This document shows positions 6,983-14,205 of a DNA stretch of 28,042 nucleotides, piece by piece. The DNA is from HGM04593 sp045613945 (GTDB taxonomy: Bacteria > Bacteroidota > Bacteroidia > Bacteroidales > Bacteroidaceae). The position numbers were made by a program, and so were the translations under genes. The stretch covers positions 1 to 28,042 of the forward strand of contig JAZLBZ010000031.1 of the NCBI GenBank assembly GCA_045613945.1, given 5' to 3'. The stretch's first letter is position 1; every line of letters starts with the position of its first letter. Under the pieces are notes generated by a model that was not told the DNA's origin, did not search any database, and was given only the letters and a program-made list of their open reading frames with translations.

Positions 6983-8701
6983 TCACGCCACCATCAGCGT
7001 CAGGAATACACCCCAAAGGATAAGCAAGGTGTTGCCCACTGCGTATGTAATCGTGTATCCCAATGCCGGCGTCTCGCTGCCCAGGCTCTCCTGCAGTGCG
7101 CCAATTGCGGCAGTGGTGGTGCGTGCTCCCGCGCAGCAACCAAGTGCAATGGCAGGGTGGAACTTGAACAACTTTACAGCAACAAACACGCCAAAGAGCA
7201 ACGGCAACGATGTGGCAACAATGCCGGCAATGAACAGCGACAGGCCAATCTCGCGGAATCCTTCGACAAAGCCCGGCCCTGCCGATATGCCAACAATGGC
7301 TATGAATATATTGAGTCCAAGATTGTTGAACACCCACAGCGCGCCCTCGGGGATTGCACCCATTGTAGGGTGGTGCGCTCGCCACCAACCGAATACCAGA
7401 CCGGCTATCAGTGCGCCGCCGCTGCTGCTAAGGCTCAACGGCACGCCGCCAATGTGCAGTGTGAGTGTACCAATTACCGCACCAATGAAAATGCCTATCG
7501 ACATGAAAACAACATCGGTTGCGTTGGTGGCAGGGTCGGGGTAGCCAATCTCCTTTGCTGCAAGCATCACCTCCACCTTCTTGCCCACAAGTTCAATTAC
7601 ATCGCCTGTGTTCAACTGCGTGTCGGCAAACACCGGTATGTTTACTCCCATTCGCTTGATTTTCTGTATTACAACACCATGCATGTATGGCTGTCGGCGC
7701 AGTTCGCCAACCTTCTTGCCACCGAACGTCATGTCGCGCTTGTGTGAGTGCCCGGCAACAGTGGTCTTCATAACCATCACGGGAAAATCGAGCAGGGCTG
7801 TGTCATCCACCTCGCGGCCAATCCATTTCTCCTCGCCAATGGTATATTCATAGCGGCCGCTCAGCACCACCTCGTCGCCAACGTGCAGCACCTCGCGCGG
7901 TTTTACATCATCGACAATGTGCTTGCCCTTGCGTATGCGCTCCACAAACAGCCGTTTCCCCTGCCGTTCAAAGAATGCTTCAAGTTCCTTCACGCGACGT
8001 CCTTGCGCGAACCAGTCGTTCTCAATGGCATAACTGCGGAACTCGACCACTCGCTTCGCGCCCACAATGCCCGGCTTCTCGCTGTCATCGCCGCCCATCT
8101 GCTTTTCAAGTTCGCGGCACCTCGCTTTGAGTTTCTCCACACCGCCAAGCAGTTTGGGCGCCAAGCGTGCCAGAATCCACGCCGAGCCGGCCGTGCCGAA
8201 TATATAAGTCACCGCGTATGCCACAGGGATGATGTTCAGTGCCTTCTCCTGCTCATCACCGGGCAACCCAAGCCCGCGAATAGTATCACCCGCAACACCA
8301 ATCACCGCGCTTATGGTCTGCGAACCCGACAACAACCCCGCAGCCTCGCCCACATTGTAACCCATCACCAAGGCAATACCCCAGGTGGAGAGCAGAATGA
8401 ACACACACATAACAACGGCAAAGAAAACCTGCGGCAGGCCCTCCTTGCGCAGTCCAGCAAAGAACTGCGGCCCCACCTTGTAGCCAATGGCAAAGAGAAA
8501 CATAAGGAACGCCACCTGTTTCAGCGGCCCAGGCGTTGGAATATTCAACTGCCCAACGAGCACACCCACCAACAGCACACTCGTCACCACACCCAGGCTG
8601 AACCCCTTAATTTGTATCTTACCAATGAGAAAACCCAACCCCAGCGTCAAGTAAATCGCCAACTCCGGATGCGCCTGCAAAAGATTAGTAAACCACTCCA
8701 T
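6983..8701 (-). CDS. aspT: Aspartate:alanine antiporter (AspT, AAE family)
   Basis: 572 residues from the ATG at 8701-8699 (MEWFTNLLQAHPELAIYLTLGLGFLIG). An upstream in-frame ATG at 8773 would add 24 polar residues with no family resemblance and is rejected. The layout is that of the aspartate:alanine exchanger family. It has an N-terminal membrane half with about five segments (residues ~15-205), a central cytoplasmic loop with two RCK_C/TrkA_C-like domains (about 210-380), and a second membrane half (about 395-572) containing GIFIGAVIGTL and CCAGARTTTAAIGALQ, the GxxxG/A-rich pore region. It imports aspartate and exports alanine, which is electrogenic when coupled to the decarboxylase encoded downstream. 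A related YidE/YbjL-type transporter for another substrate is possible, but the adjacent aspartate decarboxylase strongly favours AspT. Confidence 0.9.
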   Translation of the reverse strand: MEWFTNLLQAHPELAIYLTLGLGFLIGKIQIKGFSLGVVTSVLLVGVLVGQLNIPTPGPLKQVAFLMFLFAIGYKVGPQFFAGLRKEGLPQVFFAVVMCVFILLSTWGIALVMGYNVGEAAGLLSGSQTISAVIGVAGDTIRGLGLPGDEQEKALNIIPVAYAVTYIFGTAGSAWILARLAPKLLGGVEKLKARCRELEKQMGGDDSEKPGIVGAKRVVEFRSYAIENDWFAQGRRVKELEAFFERQGKRLFVERIRKGKHIVDDVKPREVLHVGDEVVLSGRYEYTIGEEKWIGREVDDTALLDFPVMVMKTTVAGHSHKRDMTFGGKKVGELRRQPYMHGVVIQKIKRMGVNIPVFADTQLNTGDVIELVGKKVEVMLAAKEIGYPDPATNATDVVFMSIGIFIGAVIGTLTLHIGGVPLSLSSSGGALIAGLVFGWWRAHHPTMGAIPEGALWVFNNLGLNIFIAIVGISAGPGFVEGFREIGLSLFIAGIVATSLPLLFGVFVAVKLFKFHPAIALGCCAGARTTTAAIGALQESLGSETPALGYTITYAVGNTLLILWGVFLTLMVA

Positions 8702-8850
8702 AACAGTACAGTTTAATTTGAGAAGATAACAAGGGCGTAGGGGGATTTGTTTTTGAGGAAGGAAAAAGGACAATGCCTCGTTGCGAATTGGCTGTTATTC
8801 GCTTGAAAAAGTGTGTGATGTGCTTGGAATCCCTTCAAACCACTCCATAA
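8690..8850. repeat. 14-bp direct repeat duplicating the aspT start region
   Basis: AAACCACTCCATAA occurs at 8690-8703, where its complement is the aspT start (ATG GAG TGG TTT), and again at 8837-8850. On the minus strand the second copy also opens a 17-codon frame beginning MEWFEGIPS and ending at TAA. The repeats enclose 133 bases. Whether this is a duplication scar, an insertion target duplication or a leader-peptide remnant cannot be decided from one sequence. Confidence 0.6.
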
Positions 8851-9003
8851 TTAAAACTTTTATATCTTCCAAGGGCACACCTGATGCTATATAAAAGTTT
8901 GCCACGAATAGCGCGAATCTTTATAATAAAAGTGAGCTTTGATGATGGGATAAAATAATTTTTAATTATTTTTGCATTTAATGTATTTAGTAAAAGTGGC
9001 AAT
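8702..9003. other. Divergent intergenic region between aspT and the defence island
   Basis: About 300 bases without a supported gene. The left half holds the aspT upstream region and the second 14-bp repeat copy. The right half is AT-rich and contains the likely promoter of the helicase gene. An in-frame minus-strand ORF overlaps 8835-9029 but is low-complexity and runs into the helicase start, so it is not annotated. This is the junction between housekeeping genes and the accessory island. Confidence 0.55.
8952..8974 (+). promoter_or_regulatory. Helicase promoter -7 element overlapped by an inverted repeat
   Basis: TATTTTTG at 8967-8974 matches the Bacteroidetes -7 consensus TAnnTTTG and predicts transcription from about 8981, 23 bases before the helicase ATG. 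The nearest upstream TTTG (8938-8941) is 25 bases away, longer than the usual 19-21, so the -33 match is imperfect. A perfect inverted repeat AAAATAATT-TTT-AATTATTTT (8952-8972) covers the -7 element and could be an operator, although simple AT sequence also forms such repeats. Confidence 0.45.
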
Positions 9004-12000
9004 ATGGAGATAATCGACAATATACACAAAACACTAAAAGAAGATTTAGTTGTAGAGTTGCGCGAGGGCAGTAAACTCTCTATAGCAGCTTCTTGCTTCT
9101 CTATCTATGCTTTTCAAGAATTGAAAGAGCAACTTAAAGATATAGAAGAGTTACGTTTTGTGTTTACCTCTCCCACCTTTACCACCGAAAAGGCAAGCAA
9201 GCAGAAGCGTGAATTCTACATTCCGCGTCTCAACCGTGAACGCAATCTTTACGGCTCCGAATTTGAAGTGAAGCTCCGCAATGAACTTACCCAGCGTGCC
9301 GTTGCCAAAGAGTGCGCCGAGTGGATAAAGAAGAAAGCCTGCTTCAAGTCCAACAGAACAGGCGAGAATATGATGGGCTTTGCCAATGTCGATGACAAGT
9401 CCTATATGCCGTTGAATGGCTTTACAACAGTAGAACTTGGCTGTGAACGAGGAGACAATGCCTATACGATGATAAACAAGCTCGATGCTCCATACTCGCA
9501 ACAATATCTAACCCTCTTCGAGCAGTTATGGCACGACACCGGCAAATTGCAGGTCGTTACAGACGAAGTAATAGAAAACATCACTAACGCATACAAAGAG
9601 AACGCCCCCGATTTCCTCTATTTCGTGGCACTCTACAATATATTCCACGAGTTTTTGGAAGATATTTCCGAAGATGTAATGCCTAACGAGGCAACAGGTT
9701 TCAAGGACAGCGTTATATGGAACAAACTATACAATTTCCAACGCGATGCCTCACTTGCCATAATCAATAAATTGGAGAAGTACAACGGTTGTATTCTTGC
9801 CGACAGCGTAGGTTTGGGAAAGACCTTCACCGCACTATCGGTAGTGAAGTATTATGAGAGCCGTAACCGCAATGTGCTTGTACTTTGCCCCAAGAAACTT
9901 TATGACAACTGGACTACATACCGCAGCAACTACATAAACAACCCATTGGCGAAAGACCGCTTGCGTTACGATGTCCTTTTCCATACCGACCTATCGCGTG
10001 AACACGGTGTTTCCAACGGGTATGACCTTGACAAGATAAATTGGGGCAACTATGACCTTGTCGTTATCGACGAGAGCCACAATTTCCGCAACGGTGGCAA
10101 GACCACAACAACAGATGACGGCGACCAACGAGAGAACCGTTACCTGCGTCTGCTCAACCGCGTTATACGCAACGGAGTAAAGACCAAAGTGCTTATGCTT
10201 TCGGCCACTCCCGTAAACAACCGCTTTAACGACCTTAAAAACCAACTGCAACTTGCATACGAGGGCGACAGCGCAAATATCGACTCCCTGCTGAACACAT
10301 CGCGTAGCATTGACGATATATTCCGTCAGGCACAGGCAGCGTATAACCGCTGGACACGCATACCGGCAGAAGAGCGCACCACAGCAAAGCTGCTCCAGGA
10401 ACTCGATTTCGATTTCTTTGAAGTCCTCGACTCCGTTACCATTGCACGCAGTCGTCGCCACATCGAGCAGTATTACGATACTACCGATATTGGCAAGTTT
10501 CCCAAGAGGTTAAAGCCTATCTCCCGTCGGCCACACCTTACCGACCTTGATTCTGCTATCACATATAACGAGATTTACACGCTCATAAACAATCTCAATC
10601 TTGCAATATATACCCCCTCTGATTTCCTCTTGCCGAGTGCAAGGGATAAGTATATATCCACCGACAGCGAAGGACGCAACTTTGCCGGCAAAGGAATGTC
10701 AGGACGCGAAAAAGGTATTCGTCGCCTTATGGGAATAAATATGCTCAAACGCTTGGAGAGTTCCGTAAACTCCTTCCATTTGACACTGTCGCGTATAGAG
10801 GCACTTATCAAAGGCGTGGTAGATAAGATAGAGTTTGCCGAGAGGACAGGCAACCGCGCAGGAACAGCTGTAGATGATTACGACTTTACCGAGGGCTTGG
10901 AAATGGACGACAGAGAGAACGACATTTTCATTGGCGGTAAGAAGTCGCAAATCCTTTTGGACGATTTAGACTTTGTAAAGTGGAAACACTACCTTGCACA
11001 AGACCTCGAAACATTGCAGTTGCTCATAATGATGCTTAAAGACATCACCCCTGAACACGACTGCAAACTGCAACAGCTCATAGAGGACTTGCGAAATAAG
11101 TTCGCTAATCCTATAAACGGCAATAACAAGAAGGTAATAATCTTTACCGCCTTCTCCGATACAGCCGTTTATCTTTACGAAAATCTTGCAGACCGTATCA
11201 AACAGCGCATAGGGCTTAATGTTGCACTTATCACAGGCGATGTAGAGGCACGAAGCACCTTAAAGCTCCGTCAGAAGCTCGACTTTAATACCGTGCTTAC
11301 ACTCTTCTCGCCGCAGTCAAAGGATAAGGCAACACTGCTCCCCAATATAAGCGAGGAGATAGATGTGCTTATAGGCACAGACTGTATTTCCGAAGGACAG
11401 AACTTGCAGGATTGCGACTACCTCATAAACTACGATATTCATTGGAACCCGGTGCGTATTATCCAGCGTTTCGGGCGAATTGACCGTATCGGCTCAAAGA
11501 ACGATGTTATACAGCTCGTGAACTATTGGCCGGATATGACACTCGACGATTATATCAACCTCAAAGAGCGTGTAGAGGCACGAATGAAAGTATCTGTTAT
11601 GACCTCGACAGGCGATGACAACCTGCTTTCGGACGAAGAGAAAGGCGACCTTGAATATCGCCGTTCACAGCTCAAACGCTTGCAGGAAGAGGTTGTAGAT
11701 TTGGAAGAGATGAACAGCGGTGTCAGCATAATGGATTTAGGATTGAATGAATTCCGTCTCGACCTCTTGGAGTATATGCGTACCAACCGCGATGTAGAAC
11801 ACACCCCGTTTGGACTTCACGCCGTTGTGCCCTCGACAGAGAACACACCGCCCGGAGTAATCTATATACTCAAGAACCGTTCCGACGGAGTGAACATCGA
11901 TCACAAGAACCAACTGCACCCATTCTATATGGTGTATATCTCGGACGACGGCGAGGTGATAATCAATCACCTTGCCCCGAAAGATATGCTCGACCGTATG

Positions 12001-12249
12001 CGCCAGCTCTGCAAGCCACACAGCACACCGCATACAGAACTATGCCGTGAGTTCAACCGCATAACACGCGACGGCAGGAATATGAAGCACTACTCCGAAC
12101 TGCTTGGCGAGGCAATATCCTCAATTATCAACGTAAAGGAAGAAAGCGACATCGACAGCTTTTTGAGTGGCACACAAGGCACACTCTTCACCGAAGAGAT
12201 ACAAGGCCTTGATGATTTTGAATTGATATGTTTTTTGGTGATAAAATAA
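9004..12249 (+). CDS. SNF2-type helicase with PLD-like N-terminal domain, restriction/defence-associated
   Basis: 1081 residues. Residues ~1-180 resemble the phospholipase D-like domain found on some defence helicases (SIAASCFSIYAFQELKEQL; LNGFTTVELG in the place of the family N-F-T segment). I do not see an intact HxK(x4)D pair. The motor follows: Walker A DSVGLGKT (267-274), motif II DESH (356-359), motif III SATP (400-403), then a long insertion. The C-terminal RecA lobe has ISEGQNLQDCD and the arginine-finger motif QRFGRIDRIG (821-830). SNF2-like motors translocate on double-stranded DNA and usually remodel or load a partner. It is the first gene of the cluster, and Mod and Res genes follow. 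It probably scans or remodels DNA for a type III-like restriction complex; the exact role is inferred. Confidence 0.85.
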   Translation: MEIIDNIHKTLKEDLVVELREGSKLSIAASCFSIYAFQELKEQLKDIEELRFVFTSPTFTTEKASKQKREFYIPRLNRERNLYGSEFEVKLRNELTQRAVAKECAEWIKKKACFKSNRTGENMMGFANVDDKSYMPLNGFTTVELGCERGDNAYTMINKLDAPYSQQYLTLFEQLWHDTGKLQVVTDEVIENITNAYKENAPDFLYFVALYNIFHEFLEDISEDVMPNEATGFKDSVIWNKLYNFQRDASLAIINKLEKYNGCILADSVGLGKTFTALSVVKYYESRNRNVLVLCPKKLYDNWTTYRSNYINNPLAKDRLRYDVLFHTDLSREHGVSNGYDLDKINWGNYDLVVIDESHNFRNGGKTTTTDDGDQRENRYLRLLNRVIRNGVKTKVLMLSATPVNNRFNDLKNQLQLAYEGDSANIDSLLNTSRSIDDIFRQAQAAYNRWTRIPAEERTTAKLLQELDFDFFEVLDSVTIARSRRHIEQYYDTTDIGKFPKRLKPISRRPHLTDLDSAITYNEIYTLINNLNLAIYTPSDFLLPSARDKYISTDSEGRNFAGKGMSGREKGIRRLMGINMLKRLESSVNSFHLTLSRIEALIKGVVDKIEFAERTGNRAGTAVDDYDFTEGLEMDDRENDIFIGGKKSQILLDDLDFVKWKHYLAQDLETLQLLIMMLKDITPEHDCKLQQLIEDLRNKFANPINGNNKKVIIFTAFSDTAVYLYENLADRIKQRIGLNVALITGDVEARSTLKLRQKLDFNTVLTLFSPQSKDKATLLPNISEEIDVLIGTDCISEGQNLQDCDYLINYDIHWNPVRIIQRFGRIDRIGSKNDVIQLVNYWPDMTLDDYINLKERVEARMKVSVMTSTGDDNLLSDEEKGDLEYRRSQLKRLQEEVVDLEEMNSGVSIMDLGLNEFRLDLLEYMRTNRDVEHTPFGLHAVVPSTENTPPGVIYILKNRSDGVNIDHKNQLHPFYMVYISDDGEVIINHLAPKDMLDRMRQLCKPHSTPHTELCREFNRITRDGRNMKHYSELLGEAISSIINVKEESDIDSFLSGTQGTLFTEEIQGLDDFELICFLVIK

Positions 12250-12260
12250 ATTCTAATAAG

Positions 12261-12617
12261 ATGAATGTTAATCCACTTTGGCAAGATGCCTTTAAGACTG
12301 ATTTGGTTGCGAATTTAGGAAGAAAGTCTAATAACTTTACAAAGCAACTATACATTATTGACATTAGGATAGAATGTATAATGTATTCTTGTGAAATGTG
12401 TTTACACTATTATAACACAGGAGCTTTCACAGGTTATATGCCAGGAACTATTGAGAATGTAACATATAATGTGTGTGTTGCTGCAAATTCATTAGTTCGT
12501 GAGTTTGGTGAACAGGAATGGGATATTGTAATTGAAGAGGTGCGAAATAAATTGAGAAATCCAAGTATGTATTCTCAATTACAAGAGGAAGTAAATAGAT
12601 ATTATAGAAATCTCTAA
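12261..12617 (+). CDS. Hypothetical protein, 118 residues, inserted between helicase and DUF4391
   Basis: Not recognised. The frame is also open upstream to an ATG at 12228, but that start would overlap the helicase by 22 bases; ATG 12261 leaves an 11-base gap and is preferred. The product is soluble-looking, with no signal peptide or membrane segment. It contains an aromatic and Cys-rich centre (CIMYSCEMCLHYY) and a C-terminal helix with charged residues (EEVRNKLRNPSMYSQLQEE). Base composition is clearly more AT-rich than the helicase before it and the DUF4391 gene after it, which suggests separate acquisition. The next gene starts 9 bases downstream, so it is co-transcribed. A helper, inhibitor or small effector of the cluster are all possible. 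Confidence 0.55.
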   Translation: MNVNPLWQDAFKTDLVANLGRKSNNFTKQLYIIDIRIECIMYSCEMCLHYYNTGAFTGYMPGTIENVTYNVCVAANSLVREFGEQEWDIVIEEVRNKLRNPSMYSQLQEEVNRYYRNL

Positions 12618-12626
12618 TTATAACCA

Positions 12627-13226
12627 ATGTACGGCCTACCGCAACGAACCGAAATAAACAAGCCACTTCATAAGACAAAAGTCTTTGAGAAGTTCGACTT
12701 GACAGCATCGCAACGAGATAGTTTCGATGCCGACATAAGTCGTATGTTTATCACTCACGTAGTTGCTGAAAGCACCATACCCACAATAAAGGCCGGAAAT
12801 GAAATTGCCGACTTCTACATTATAGAAGTATCACTCAAACGGCGTGAATACGCCCCGAAGAACATTGAACTGTTGGCAAAGTTCATACCCCGGAAAATCC
12901 TCTTTGTACTGCACTTTGAAGAAAAGGCACAATTCGCAATCCACCATACCAAACTAATATGCAGTGAGTGGCAACAGCGCGATATGCTCAATGTTCCACT
13001 CGCAGGCCTCGACCTCGATGCCGTTTGGGAAAACATCGTTGCCACCATTGGCTCAATCACCGTTCAAGAGGGCAACACCCTAACAGAGCAGATTGCCATA
13101 GATGATGAACGTGCCAAATTAATAAAACAGATAGAACTATTAGAGAAGAAAGCACGCTCCGAGAAACAACCTCGCAAGAAGTTGGAACTATTTGAGAAAA
13201 TAAAAGAATTGAAAAAGAATTTGTAA
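12627..13226 (+). CDS. DUF4391 family protein, core component of the restriction-like cluster
   Basis: 199 residues beginning MYGLPQRTEINKPLHKTKVF, the typical opening of DUF4391 proteins, with FDADISRM at ~33-40. Residues 1-150 form a mixed alpha/beta domain (KAGNEIADFYIIEVSLKRREY; PRKILFVLHFEEKAQFAIHHTK). The last ~45 residues are a highly charged coiled coil (KLIKQIELLEKKARSEKQPRKKLELFEKIKELKKNL region), suited to binding a partner. As I recall, DUF4391 genes typically lie beside helicase, Mod and Res genes as here, but the biochemical role is unknown to me. A specificity, chaperone or scaffold subunit is plausible. GC content is similar to the core genes, unlike the genes on both sides of it. 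Confidence 0.75.
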   Translation: MYGLPQRTEINKPLHKTKVFEKFDLTASQRDSFDADISRMFITHVVAESTIPTIKAGNEIADFYIIEVSLKRREYAPKNIELLAKFIPRKILFVLHFEEKAQFAIHHTKLICSEWQQRDMLNVPLAGLDLDAVWENIVATIGSITVQEGNTLTEQIAIDDERAKLIKQIELLEKKARSEKQPRKKLELFEKIKELKKNL

Positions 13227-13230
13227 CAAG

Positions 13231-14190
13231 ATGTCCAATATAAGTAATACTTTAATTGAGAGAGAAGGTGTAGCCGCTGTTCAACAGTGCTTAACACGAA
13301 TGGGGTGGATTTTTAGGGAAATTCCTCACACAGATTATGGTATAGACGGAGATGTCGAGCAAGTAATGAATGATAAACCAACCAATTTTCATATTGCTCT
13401 ACAAATAAAATCAGGACCTTCATACTTAAAAGAAAATAAAGATGGAGATATTATATTCTATATTAATGAGTGGCATTACAAATATTGGTTGCAGTCAGAT
13501 AGGCCTGTTCTTATTCTATTTTATGACAATGTAAATGATAGAGTTATTTGGGAACAAGTTAAACTCAGTAATATACAAGCTACTAACTTACAATATAAAA
13601 TTGTAATCAAACCTACAAAGATTTTAAATAAGGATTGTTTACAAGAACTTAATAACATTATAGCGACACACCAACCTCATCACTTTTACGAATTGACAGA
13701 CGAGTATAACGATTTTGAGTTTTCTCATTATTGTTACCAAGAACTAAATCGGTCTATAGGTGAATCGTGTAATGATGTACAGCACTTTAAGAAAGGCATT
13801 AAATATCAAGGCAAATCTCTCAATTCTGCTATTATAAAATCGCTAATAAATGATTTAGCAGACAGAACACAAAATCGTACGACAAGGGAATATGAATGGC
13901 TACACAAAGGATGTTGGTATTTGCAAACGATGGCACAACATATTGACCCAATATTATTTACGATGCATGTAGATTGCGTTGATGCGTATATCGCTATAAT
14001 CGATTATAATACTACCATATGGCGAGGAATAGCTAATGATATTTCTAAACTGTTCCACCCAAATATCCCTAATCTCATCCAAGAATGTGCAGGAAGATGC
14101 ATCGCTATTATAGAAGATAGAATTGCTACATATAAATTAGTTAAAGGAGAGTATAAAAAGTGTATTAGAATAATAAGGGAACGAGAATAA
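13231..14190 (+). CDS. DUF4365 protein, PD-(D/E)XK nuclease-like
   Basis: 319 residues, starting 4 bases after the DUF4391 stop. The N-terminal ~150 residues match the DUF4365 pattern: EREGVAAVQQCL then MGWIFREIPHTDYGIDGDVE, with D35 and D39 followed by E43. LQIKSG follows (Q58, K60), then a YW-rich strand region (HYKYWLQSDRPVLILFY). The D...QxK arrangement is a variant PD-(D/E)XK nuclease core, known from restriction and defence proteins. The C-terminal half (~160-319) is helical with many Cys and His residues and was not recognised. Hand counts give about 30 percent GC in one sampled 60-base line, against 43-53 percent in the core genes, so it looks acquired. It may be an added effector nuclease; activity is inferred. 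Confidence 0.7.
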   Translation: MSNISNTLIEREGVAAVQQCLTRMGWIFREIPHTDYGIDGDVEQVMNDKPTNFHIALQIKSGPSYLKENKDGDIIFYINEWHYKYWLQSDRPVLILFYDNVNDRVIWEQVKLSNIQATNLQYKIVIKPTKILNKDCLQELNNIIATHQPHHFYELTDEYNDFEFSHYCYQELNRSIGESCNDVQHFKKGIKYQGKSLNSAIIKSLINDLADRTQNRTTREYEWLHKGCWYLQTMAQHIDPILFTMHVDCVDAYIAIIDYNTTIWRGIANDISKLFHPNIPNLIQECAGRCIAIIEDRIATYKLVKGEYKKCIRIIRERE

Positions 14191-14205
14191 AACTAACCAA
14201 ACAAT

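Noticed and set aside
7748..8716. 322-codon plus-strand frame opposite aspT
   Set aside because: Antisense shadow of a strongly supported transporter gene; its product is His/Gln/Arg-rich without domains or a start context.
8702..8773. Upstream ATG of aspT adding 24 residues
   Set aside because: The added residues are polar and unlike the family; the MEWF start at 8701 leads straight into the first membrane segment as expected.
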